Shown here: in pieces, positions 46,415 through 54,348 of the stretch
Numbering within the stretch: the stretch's first letter is position 1
Layout of the letters: each line of letters begins with the position of its first letter
Assembly (NCBI RefSeq): GCF_009696265.1
Contig: NZ_VUMH01000005.1
Location: 179,682 to 243,681, forward strand
Direction of reading: 5' to 3'
Source of the DNA: Desulfovibrio porci
GTDB lineage: Bacteria; Desulfobacterota; Desulfovibrionia; Desulfovibrionales; Desulfovibrionaceae
Length of the DNA: 64,000 nucleotides
Made by a program: the position numbers and the translations under genes
Notes under the pieces: model-generated
What the model was told of the DNA's origin: nothing
Seen by the model: the letters and a program-made list of their open reading frames with translations, nothing else
The model's database searches: none

Positions 46415-47416
46415 TTATTTCAGCTTGCGGCCTTTGAGATGTGCCCAGCGCCCGAATTCATTGACCGAATACTGGGGGCTGTAGTGGCCGAAGCGCGTAT
46501 GGGACAAAACAACGTTGCTCAGGCTGTCAAGCACATAAGCATCGTTGTTCATGTACACCACCAGTACGGCATGGGCCATGTTGCGGATCGTATCGCGAAC
46601 CACCACGATACGCATAGTTTCGGGCGGAATGCCCAATTCCTTAAGCGTAAAATACTTGATAATGGAATAATCTTCGCAATCGCCGGATTTTTTCAAAAAT
46701 TCCGCGGGGATTTCCCAATAATCCGCCTGGCCCCAGTTTTCGATATCCTCGCGATAAGGCCAGGTGTTCCAGAAAGAATTGACATAGCGCAGAAGGTTCA
46801 TGGGATTTTTGCCCTTGGCTTTTTCCTTGAACTGCGCCCAGGTCACCTTTTTGTTGAAGTGCTTTTCCGGTATGAAAATGGGATCTGCCTGATTGCGCTT
46901 GAGCAGGTCCAGCCAGGCGGGCAGCGAAGAAAGCGGACGCTTGAACTCCACCGTACCGAAGAGTTTGATTTTCGGCACGGCAACAGCGGCGGTCGGAGAT
47001 GCCGACGCTTCCGCGGAAGGGAGATCGTCCTTGTCCGGCAGGACGGCGGGCGACGGCCCTATCGTATCGGCGGAAACAGGCCGCCCCACGCGCGCGGCGG
47101 CCGCGCCTTCAGGGTCGGAAGGACCGGAAGCGTCCGGCGTCGCGGCGTCTGAAGCGGAAAGCGCCGGGGCCGCATCCTCGGGCGTCGAAACCGGCGCGGC
47201 GCTGAACGCTGATTCGTCCACCCGCTCCAGCACACGGGGGCGCTCGGAAACCCCGCTTTCGCCTCCCGGAACGGCTCCGGGCGTGATGTCGGCGGCAAAG
47301 CCAAAGCAACCGACAACCGGCAACAGGCAGACCACCGCCACGGCCAGCGCGAAAACGCCGCCGCGCAGCCGCCGTTGCCACGGTCCGCCATGCTGTAAAA
47401 ATGGGGGCATGCGCAC
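46415..47416 (-). CDS. lapG: LapG-like transglutaminase-fold cysteine protease (BTLCP)
   Basis: Periplasmic protease that, in known Lap systems, cuts large adhesins and releases biofilms. A hydrophobic export segment lies near residues 18-40, followed by a Pro/Ala/Ser-rich linker of about 100 residues and the catalytic domain: Cys in SGDCEDYSIIKY (about 247), His in NMAHAVLVVY (about 282), Asp in YVLDSLSN (about 297). GTG at 47416 has AGGAG six bases ahead and is preferred; ATG 47410 and 47437 are alternatives. Stop and the next gene are adjacent. No adhesin or type I secretion genes are in the window. Confidence 0.88.
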   Translation of the reverse strand: MRMPPFLQHGGPWQRRLRGGVFALAVAVVCLLPVVGCFGFAADITPGAVPGGESGVSERPRVLERVDESAFSAAPVSTPEDAAPALSASDAATPDASGPSDPEGAAAARVGRPVSADTIGPSPAVLPDKDDLPSAEASASPTAAVAVPKIKLFGTVEFKRPLSSLPAWLDLLKRNQADPIFIPEKHFNKKVTWAQFKEKAKGKNPMNLLRYVNSFWNTWPYREDIENWGQADYWEIPAEFLKKSGDCEDYSIIKYFTLKELGIPPETMRIVVVRDTIRNMAHAVLVVYMNNDAYVLDSLSNVVLSHTRFGHYSPQYSVNEFGRWAHLKGRKLK

Positions 47417-47551
47417 CGCCCGCTCCTGCTGGAACATCCTCTGCCAGAACCGGCGGCAGTAGAACCACCGGACACCGCCTCACCCAATACGGACCAAGGG
47501 AAACGTCGGCCCTTCTCTTTCTGTGCAAAATCAAAGACTGCCGCTTTTTTA

Positions 47552-47580
47552 TATATACGGTGCCCAGTCCGCCTTGTCCA
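47552..47580 (-). promoter_or_regulatory. Candidate promoter of the lapG operon
   Basis: On the minus strand: TGGACA (47580-47575), 17-base spacer, TATATA (47557-47552), about 135 bases before the GTG start. Confidence 0.5.
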
Positions 47581-47584
47581 GACA

Positions 47585-48065
47585 GGAAACGGCTTCACAC
47601 CCTCCGGGCGGAGCAGCGGCATCTTGCCGGCCGGTCCGGAAAACGTCCTGTTTGGGGACGAACGGCCATGCGGGACAGGGAAACACAATCGGTGGAAGAG
47701 ATAAGGAGGATAGAAAGGGTTTTCACCGGATGGCCTTCTGCTCAGGATATCCCCGTAAACAACCGGGACGAGCGTGGACGGCAGCCTGGAAGAGATATAT
47801 TGTGATTTTGTTGCGCAACCGTCACGAAAACGCTGAACATGCCGCCCAGACTGAGGCCGTGTGTTTCCCGCGGCAGGGAGGAAAGTATGACCGACGACTT
47901 CAGCGTAATTGTAAGATGGTTGAGCGGCGGTTGAGTTTGCGAATCCGACGGAGCTTTTTGGAATTCACTTTTCAGAGCATGTGCTGCCCCGGCTTATTCA
48001 AAAAATCTGTCGTTGGCTTGTACACGATCCCGGAGTATTGCGACGTGACATCGGCACGGGGGGCG
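47585..48065. other. Non-coding stretch upstream of lapG, start of mobile debris
   Basis: I see no convincing gene. One long plus-strand frame (47523-48110) has no family resemblance and an implausible composition. The sequence leads into integrase fragments and is probably scar DNA. Confidence 0.5.
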
Positions 48066-48308
48066 TCAACGCCCCCCGCCTCTGCCGAAATACTGTCTAT
48101 TCCGGCTTGATCCCCTGTCCCGGCGCGGCATTGACCGCCTTTTTGCGCAGGCGGAACCGCGTGTGCCGAAGACGCGCGGGAGCATGGTGGGGTTCGCGTG
48201 GCCCATGACCTCGGCCACGGCCTTGACGTCCGCCTCGTACTCCAGCGCTTCGGTGAGCATGACGTGTCGCAGGCTGTAGGGCGTAATCCTGTATTTGGGT
48301 GATGCCAT
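48066..48308 (-). pseudogene. Tyrosine recombinase (phage-type integrase) C-terminal fragment
   Basis: Only about 45 residues resemble a recombinase: ITPYSLRHVMLTEALEYEADVKAVAEVMGHANPTML written here in part shows the RH of the active site and the GH that follows. The catalytic Tyr region and the N-terminal part are missing and the tail is unrelated. Remnant of an integrated element. Confidence 0.7.
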
Positions 48309-48411
48309 ACTGCCTCCTTCATACAGAGCTTTACGGCAACATTCCTCCACCCCTTCCCCGCAGCCGCCGCCTGCTTTTCCGTTCACCTGAATATCAGCCC
48401 GCCTTGCGACG

Positions 48412-48995
48412 CTACCGATTTGCTGGTAGGGATTGAGAAATCATGAGCCTATTTATCCTTACACTCGTGTTATCGTCCCTTAGTGGCGTTTGTGCCATCA
48501 ATTCGCAGTAACGCTCCATAGGGGTTTTCCCGCTGTGGGCACTGGGGGGACGCTCCCAATTATAGTAGTGCTGCCATTCAACCAGAAGCATATCAAATTC
48601 GGGCGATGACAGGTCGATGGTGCTGTAGAACTCAATCTTATCCGTTTCTTGCGAGCGCTCGACCTTCCCGTTCAAACGTGGCGAGGCTGGCTTGTTCGGA
48701 CGAAACTTGATTCCATAGCGCTTTAGGCGCTCTTGGACGATAACGGCAAAAAACTCACGGCCGCGATCCGTCTGTATGCGTTGAACGGGAAAGGGCATTT
48801 CCTCAAGGACGCGATCAAGGAAATCCAAGGTATTGTTCGCAGTCCGGCGGGCATAGACCCGCAAGACACGATAACGGGTACAGTCGTCCACGGCGGTATA
48901 TTAATACAGGCCGGGAGCAATTTTGCAGGTATCCATTTGCACCCGCTCACCGGGAATCGGGCGCTGGTAACGTGTGAAGTCGCTTTTGCGGCGAT
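48412..48995 (-). pseudogene. IS481-type transposase remnant with in-frame stop
   Basis: The DDE integrase core is recognisable: DDCTRYRVLRVYARRTANN, IQTDRGREFF, and PNKPASPRLNGKVERSQETDKIEFY in part. Upstream on the same strand the frame reads GERVQMDTCKIAPGLY, then TAA (48902-48900), then YTAVDDCTRY, so a stop replaces a codon (usually Gln) inside the gene. The N-terminal part is missing at the junction with the integrase fragment near 49000. Not active. Confidence 0.8.
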
Positions 48996-49418
48996 ATGTT
49001 ACCAGAGGCTTTACCAGATGGTGGCAAAAAACCAAAGGGCAATACAGACCCGTGGCGGGAAGTTCCCCTCAGGAAATCATTGTTATCACTTGTCCGACAA
49101 TGGCATGATGAGGACACGGAACATGGATTCGAGTATGTGGTTACATACAAAGGAAAACAGGTGGCCCATATTCGTCACGCATGGCGTTGGGCCTTAAAGC
49201 GCGCTGGTATTACGCGTCATATCCGACCGTATGACTTGCGGCATGGGTTCGCTACAGAAGCCATCGCTTCAGGTGCGGATTATGGCACAGTAGCGGTTCT
49301 CATGGGGCACAAAAGTCCCATGAGGGTTCTTAAGCATTATCAGCACGTCAAAAATAACCAAAAGAAGTCGGTCATGGAGAACCTGCCGCAACCGTCTTTG
49401 ACAGGCAGCCTCATATGA
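48996..49418 (+). pseudogene. Tyrosine recombinase C-terminal half, truncated by IS
   Basis: About 140 residues of a phage-type integrase catalytic domain: HIRHAWRWALKRAGITRHIRPYDLRHGFAT in part gives the second Arg box (RPYDLRH), then VLMGHKSPMRVLKHYQHV gives the GH and the catalytic Tyr. The first Arg region and DNA-binding domains are missing, cut at the IS remnant. It ends 63 bases before the 3' end of tRNA-Val, the normal place for such an integrase. Confidence 0.82.
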
Positions 49419-49443
49419 CCAATTTTTATATGACCCAAAAACA

Positions 49444-49470
49444 GGGGCTACGGCGTCATGCCGTAACCCC
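49444..49470. terminator. Terminator of tRNA-Val
   Basis: GGGGCTACGGC/GCCGTAACCCC, an 11-bp stem with one mismatch and 5-base loop. On the minus strand it is followed by TGTTTTTGG, so it ends the tRNA transcript; it may also stop the integrase fragment on the plus strand. Confidence 0.75.
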
Positions 49471-49480
49471 TTGACATATT

Positions 49481-49556
49481 TGGTAGGCAGTACAGGACTT
49501 GAACCTGTGGCCCCCGCCTTGTAAGGGCGGTGCTCCACCAGCTGAGCTAACTGCCC
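49481..49556 (-). tRNA. tRNA-Val (anticodon TAC)
   Basis: A 76-base gene with encoded CCA. Acceptor stem GGGCAGT/ACTGCCT (one G-U), D arm GCTC-GAGC, anticodon stem CCGCC/GGCGG with loop CTTACAA (anticodon TAC), T arm ACAGG-TTCAAGT-CCTGT. It lies 45 bases downstream of the PEP-synthase-like operon on the same strand, and its 3' end faces the integrase remnants, so it is the likely old attachment site. Confidence 0.97.
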
Positions 49557-49601
49557 GCAAATCGCAACGGCCTATAGATATATGGCAGGGGACGGCCGCT
49601 G

Positions 49602-52187
49602 TCAATGCGAAGGCTTTTCGCCGTATTTCAGCGGCTTTCCGGCCAGCGCGTCCATGTCCCCGGCCAGCTTTTTCCTGAGGGCTTCAGCCTTGGCGCTCTC
49701 CCGCATAATCATGTCCACCTGGCGGCTGTGGATCAGCAGATAGCCCAGCAGGCGGGTTTTCCGCAGCGTTTCCGCGGCGTCGAAGCCCTCGGCCACGGCA
49801 AAAAGCGAATCGTCCTTGACATCGGCGCGAAAGCCGTGCCCTTCCAGCAGACCGGCCAGCATCCGGGCGCGCAGGCGGCGGCGCTCGCGGTCGGCCGCGC
49901 CGCCCTTGAACTGGAAGTTCACGAAGTTTTCATGGCTGTCCTCTCCGGCCAAGCATTCCACCGTGCAGAAATGATAGCCGTAGCGCGCCTGGAGAATCAT
50001 ATAGCGGTCGCCGATGATGAAGAAGTTGCGCTCCGCCATGGTGGTGGGCGCGGTGCTCTCCAGTTCCGGATTCATGGCGCTTTCAAAAACCACGCTCATA
50101 AAACCCGCGGCTCCGCTGCTGGGCGGCCCGGCCCAGGGGACGGCCACCATGCCTTCCCAGAGCGCCAGCATGGGCGCGCTGGCGATCTCGGACAGATCCA
50201 CCACCGGGCCGCCAACAGTCCGGGTGAAGCCGCCGCCCATGTCCACCACCCAATACTGCAGCTTGACGCCCGCCTTGAGCTGTTTGCCCATGCGCCGCCC
50301 GACGCCCGCATCGTCGTCAAACATCAGCCGCACCGCTTTCTCATGGCAGAAACGGGTGATGTCGTGCAGGCTCCGGCAGTGTTGCGGCGCGAATTCCGGC
50401 GCATCCGGATCCAGGAGGTGCAAAGGGGTCATAAGCTGCGCCAGGGCCTCCAGGCGCAGATACACGGGGCTGCCGGCCATAAGATTGGGCGGCGCGGCCA
50501 TGGGCGGAATCAACTGGGCCTGCCGTCCGGCCAGAACCACGTTGCGGTTCGCATCCAGCGTCACGTCACCGGCGTTCTCCAGCAGGCGGCAGGCGTCCGG
50601 CAGGCTGAAAACGGCGGGCAGACGATATTCCCGCGCCACAGAGGCCAGATGCCCGGCCATGCCGCCGGTTTCGCTGACCAGGCCCGAGGCGCGCGCCAAC
50701 AGCGTGGCCCAGCGGGGATAGGCCCGCTCCACCACCAGCACGCCGCCTTCGGGAAAGGAGAGCATGTCCGCCTCCTTGCGGGCCACAAAGGCCGGTCCCA
50801 TGCCCACGCCGGGACTCACCGGCACGCCGCCGCCCGCCAGAACGGTCAGGCCCGGCGGCAGTTCCGTCGCCTGAGCGCCTTCCCCCCTGTCGGGGCCGCC
50901 GTCGGCCTCGCGCAACGGTCGGCTCTGCAAGACCATGATGCGCCCGTCGCCGGCTTCCAGGGCCCATTCCACATCCTGAGGCTCGTTATAATATTCTTCC
51001 AGCGCCAGGGCCACGCGGGCCAGTTCGGCGGCCTGGACGGCGGTGAGGCTGGGCGCGGCCGCCGCGTCGGCCGGATGTTTTTCCAGCAAACGCGGCGGAT
51101 TTTCGCGGCTGAACACAAAAACGTCGGGCGTGACGGCCCCGTCCACCACGGCTTGGGGCAGGCCCGGCACGGCATTGAGCACCACCCGCTCCTGCCCCCT
51201 GGAGGCTGCCACGGGATCGCGGCTGTAGGCCACGCCGCCCGCTCCGGCCCGGACCATGGCCAGCACGCCCACGGACATGGGCGCCACGTCGTCCGGAATG
51301 CCGCGCTGATAGCGGTAGCTCATGGCCGTGACCGCGTATTTGCTGGCCACGATTTCCTTCCAGACCTCGCAGGCTTCTTCGGGCGGCACATTAAGTTCCG
51401 AGCGATACTGCCCGGCAAAGGTCACGCCCAGAGCGTCCTCGCCCACGGCGCTGCTGCGTAGGGCCAGGAGCAGATCGTCACCGGCGCGCTCCTTCATGGC
51501 CTCCACGGCTTCGGTGACGGCCGCCTCCAGGTCCGGCGGCAGCGGCGCGGCCAGCACGCATTGCTGCAAGGCGGCGGACAGGCTGAACACTTCATCCAGA
51601 CTGCGCATGTCCGTGGCCTGGATGCGGCGCTCTAGCTCGCTTCGCAGGCCGTTATATTCCATGAAGCGGTAATAGGCGGCCACCGTCACCGCGAAACCGT
51701 CAGGCACGTCCAGGCCCACGTTGGCGGCCAGTTCGCCCAGATTGGCCATCTTGCCGCCCACCCGGGGCAGGTCGGTCAGGCGCACGTCGGCCAGAGGCAG
51801 GATCAGCGGCCCCCGCGCCGCATGCTCCGGCAGGGCCAGCAGACGCTCCATGTCCCCCCTGATGCGATCAAAGGCCTCCTGCAACGAGGCATAGCCGTTG
51901 TCGGACAGGGCGTTCAGCTCACGCACCATCTGAAACACGGCGGTCACCGTGCGGGTGCTCGCGGCGCGCACATAGTCCATGCCGAAGGGTTTGACGCCCG
52001 CAAGGCGTTCCTCCACATCGCTCATGGCTTCCAGGGCGCTTTTGTTGGCCGAAAGCAGTCGCCGGAAACGCGCGCAACGCTCCCGCAGGCGGACTTTGAA
52101 CTCCTCCTCGCGGGCCAGTTCGGCGGGATCCGGCGCGGGCGGTTCCCCGCGGCCCAGCCAGCGGCGCAAGCGCTTCAGCACAGCCAT
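49602..52187 (-). CDS. PEP/pyruvate-binding domain protein with intact active-site motifs
   Basis: An 861-residue relative of PEP synthase/pyruvate phosphate dikinase. After a coiled, charged N-terminus (1-120) comes the ATP-grasp domain: VGGKMANLGEL (about 143-153), LRSSAVGEDALGVTFAGQY (about 243-261), YSRDPVA, and LEEYYNEPQDVEWAL...VLQSRPL. The swivelling phospho-His domain follows with ETGGMAGHLASVAREYRLPAV (His 513). The PEP-binding TIM barrel is absent; residues 560-861 are an unfamiliar domain shared with the gene at 54339. It starts one base after the response regulator gene. It may transfer phosphate to an unknown partner. Confidence 0.8.
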   Translation of the reverse strand: MAVLKRLRRWLGRGEPPAPDPAELAREEEFKVRLRERCARFRRLLSANKSALEAMSDVEERLAGVKPFGMDYVRAASTRTVTAVFQMVRELNALSDNGYASLQEAFDRIRGDMERLLALPEHAARGPLILPLADVRLTDLPRVGGKMANLGELAANVGLDVPDGFAVTVAAYYRFMEYNGLRSELERRIQATDMRSLDEVFSLSAALQQCVLAAPLPPDLEAAVTEAVEAMKERAGDDLLLALRSSAVGEDALGVTFAGQYRSELNVPPEEACEVWKEIVASKYAVTAMSYRYQRGIPDDVAPMSVGVLAMVRAGAGGVAYSRDPVAASRGQERVVLNAVPGLPQAVVDGAVTPDVFVFSRENPPRLLEKHPADAAAAPSLTAVQAAELARVALALEEYYNEPQDVEWALEAGDGRIMVLQSRPLREADGGPDRGEGAQATELPPGLTVLAGGGVPVSPGVGMGPAFVARKEADMLSFPEGGVLVVERAYPRWATLLARASGLVSETGGMAGHLASVAREYRLPAVFSLPDACRLLENAGDVTLDANRNVVLAGRQAQLIPPMAAPPNLMAGSPVYLRLEALAQLMTPLHLLDPDAPEFAPQHCRSLHDITRFCHEKAVRLMFDDDAGVGRRMGKQLKAGVKLQYWVVDMGGGFTRTVGGPVVDLSEIASAPMLALWEGMVAVPWAGPPSSGAAGFMSVVFESAMNPELESTAPTTMAERNFFIIGDRYMILQARYGYHFCTVECLAGEDSHENFVNFQFKGGAADRERRRLRARMLAGLLEGHGFRADVKDDSLFAVAEGFDAAETLRKTRLLGYLLIHSRQVDMIMRESAKAEALRKKLAGDMDALAGKPLKYGEKPSH

Positions 52188-52188
52188 A

Positions 52189-52569
52189 TCAGACAGCGGA
52201 ACGGGCCGCTTCCTCCATCTTGATGATCAGTTCGCTGATGGACACGGGCTTGAGCATGTAGTCGTAAGCCCCCAGATCCATGCCCTGCACGGCCACGCCC
52301 ATGCAGGCGTGCCCGGTGAGCAGGATCACCGGCAGCGCCGGGGCCTTGGCCTTCATGCGGCGCAGGGTTTCCAGGCCGTCCATGCCCGGCATGCGCACAT
52401 CCATAACTACGACCTTGAACATCTCCCCGCCGTCCGCCAGGGTCGCGTCCAGCAGCTCCAGAGCCCGCTGCCCGTCCGGGGCGGTGCTGACTTCCATGCC
52501 GCGCCGGGAGAGACGTTTTTCCATCAATTGCAGGAATTCCACTTCATCGTCCACGAACAACACACGCAT
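52189..52569 (-). CDS. Single-domain response regulator
   Basis: A CheY-like receiver of 126 residues and no output domain: FVDDEVEF acidic pair, phospho-acceptor Asp 57 in VVVMDVRMPGMDG, Thr in ILLTGHA and Lys in YDYMLKPVS. It lies between the histidine kinase and the PEP-synthase-like gene, so it probably relays phosphate or acts by protein contact with one of these neighbours. Confidence 0.92.
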   Translation of the reverse strand: MRVLFVDDEVEFLQLMEKRLSRRGMEVSTAPDGQRALELLDATLADGGEMFKVVVMDVRMPGMDGLETLRRMKAKAPALPVILLTGHACMGVAVQGMDLGAYDYMLKPVSISELIIKMEEAARSAV

Positions 52570-52632
52570 AGGCGCTCCTGGCTCAAAAGGTTGATGCGGC
52601 TTCCGGCCATGCCGCCCGCGGGAGGCACGGGG

Positions 52633-54348
52633 TCATTCCTCGATCTCCTCTTCCTGCGGGCCTTGCATGGGCTCAAGCGGCAGGGTGATGCAAAACGTGG
52701 TGCCCCGGCCCACTTGGCTTTGCACCTCAATCCGGCCGCCCAGCTTTTCCAGAATGGTAAAGCAGATGGCCAGGCCCAGCCCCGTGCCCTCGCCCACCTT
52801 CTTGGTGGTGAAGAAGGGATCGAAAATGCGCTTCAGGGTTTCCTCGTCCATGCCCGGGCCGCTGTCCGCAAAGAAAATCCGCGCGCCCTGCTCGCAGACT
52901 TCGGTGCGGATGCGCAGGCTGCCGTCCCTGCCGATGGCGTCGATGGCATTGTCGATGATGTTGATGAAAACCTGCTCCAGTTGGGCCGGGTCCGACAGAA
53001 TCACGGGCAGGTGCGGATCAAACTCCTTGGTGATGACGATATTGCGGTTGGCGGCCTCGGTCTTGAGCATTTCCACGGCCTGATCCGCCAAGGAATTGAG
53101 CAGGATTTCCGTCCGGCTGGGATTCATGCGGCGGCCGAAGCCCAGCATGCGCTGGGTGATGCCCTTGGCGCGCCTGACGTGCTGCTCAATCTTGTCCGTG
53201 CTGTCCAGAATTTCCCGGTAATTCCGCATGTTATCCGGCTTTTCGTCCTCCAGCAGGTCGCGGATCCAGCCCGCGTTTTCCTGGATCAGCATCAGCGGAT
53301 TGTTGACCTCATGGGCCACGCCGGCGGCCATCTTGCCCAGGGCCGCCATCTTGCTGGACTGCAGCATGCGGGCGTCGATATGGGCCTGCCTCTGGTCCGA
53401 GGCGGCCAGGGAGGCCACCAGACGCCGGGTACAGAGCACCGCGCCCACGCTGACCAGCGCGCCGCCCAGCAGCACGAAGAGCAGAATCAGCACCTGGAGC
53501 TGGCGCAGGGGCTGCAGGCTCTCGCCCACGTCGTCCACCACCACCAGCACCCAGGGCATGGAGTCCAGCCGCATCATGGCCGCCAGCAGGTTCTGGCCGC
53601 TCTCCTTGTCGGCGGGCACGTCCAGGGGCATGGTCAGCATGCCGTTGCGGGCGGAACTGAGCGGGGGCATCTTGAATTTGCCCATGATCTTGCCGTGATA
53701 GAGCGAGTCGGTCTGGAGCACGCCCTGTTCGTTGACCAGAAAGGCGTCGCTGTGCTGGCCGGAATAAACCCGGCGCAGGAGAGCGTCGATGGCTTCCATG
53801 TCAATGGTGGCGCGCATGATGTAGCTGCGCCCGCCCTCGTGCCGCAGCACCGCGATGATGAAGTGCGGCACGTGCCGGTAGCCCATGAACACGTCGCTGA
53901 CATAAACTCCCTTGCGCAGCACTTCATGAAACCAGGGGGTGTCGGCGTAATCGGCGTCGTGCAGGTCATACGGCCCCACATAGGCCACATGCCGGCCGTC
54001 CATGCCGATGATGCCGAGATCCACGAAGGAGCGGCTGTTGTTCTGCATGACGCTGAAAACTTCGCTCAGCCGGGCGGGATCGCTCAGTTCCGCATAGGGA
54101 TGGGTAAAGGCCAGAGTTTTGATCTGGGCCACCCGCTCCACAATAAAGGTGTCCAAGGCGCGGTGCTTGCTGCTGGTCACGGCTTCCAGGCCCGCGCTGA
54201 TCTTTTCGTTATAGATGGTGTTGATGCGGTCCAGGCAGAACAGGCCCAGAGCCGCCAGCGGCGTGAGCGCCAGCAGCAGCAGGGTCAGCAGCAGACGGCG
54301 GTGGATGACTTTGTAGCCCCGGTGCGGGGCGGGCGACGTCAACGGCAT
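52633..54348 (-). CDS. Sensor histidine kinase with periplasmic Cache-type sensor
   Basis: A 571-residue inner-membrane kinase: helix about 18-38, periplasmic dCache-like region about 45-280 (with DADYADTPWFHEVLRKG and GVLQTDSLYHG), helix about 284-306, then HisKA with phospho-acceptor His 346 in AAGVAHEVNNPL and HATPase boxes IDNAIDAI, DSGPGMDEETL, FFTTKKVGEGTGLGLAI. ATG at 54348 has AGGAGG seven bases ahead. It overlaps the upstream PEP-synthase-like gene by 10 bases and is followed after 63 bases by the response regulator. Confidence 0.92.
   Translation of the reverse strand: MPLTSPAPHRGYKVIHRRLLLTLLLLALTPLAALGLFCLDRINTIYNEKISAGLEAVTSSKHRALDTFIVERVAQIKTLAFTHPYAELSDPARLSEVFSVMQNNSRSFVDLGIIGMDGRHVAYVGPYDLHDADYADTPWFHEVLRKGVYVSDVFMGYRHVPHFIIAVLRHEGGRSYIMRATIDMEAIDALLRRVYSGQHSDAFLVNEQGVLQTDSLYHGKIMGKFKMPPLSSARNGMLTMPLDVPADKESGQNLLAAMMRLDSMPWVLVVVDDVGESLQPLRQLQVLILLFVLLGGALVSVGAVLCTRRLVASLAASDQRQAHIDARMLQSSKMAALGKMAAGVAHEVNNPLMLIQENAGWIRDLLEDEKPDNMRNYREILDSTDKIEQHVRRAKGITQRMLGFGRRMNPSRTEILLNSLADQAVEMLKTEAANRNIVITKEFDPHLPVILSDPAQLEQVFINIIDNAIDAIGRDGSLRIRTEVCEQGARIFFADSGPGMDEETLKRIFDPFFTTKKVGEGTGLGLAICFTILEKLGGRIEVQSQVGRGTTFCITLPLEPMQGPQEEEIEE

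Noticed and set aside
47523..48110. A 195-codon plus-strand frame
   Set aside because: No ribosome-binding site, no family resemblance, and it runs over the lapG promoter and an integrase fragment.
48418..48436. Possible attachment-site copy of the tRNA-Val 3' end (TGGTAGG)
   Set aside because: Only seven bases match, which is expected by chance.
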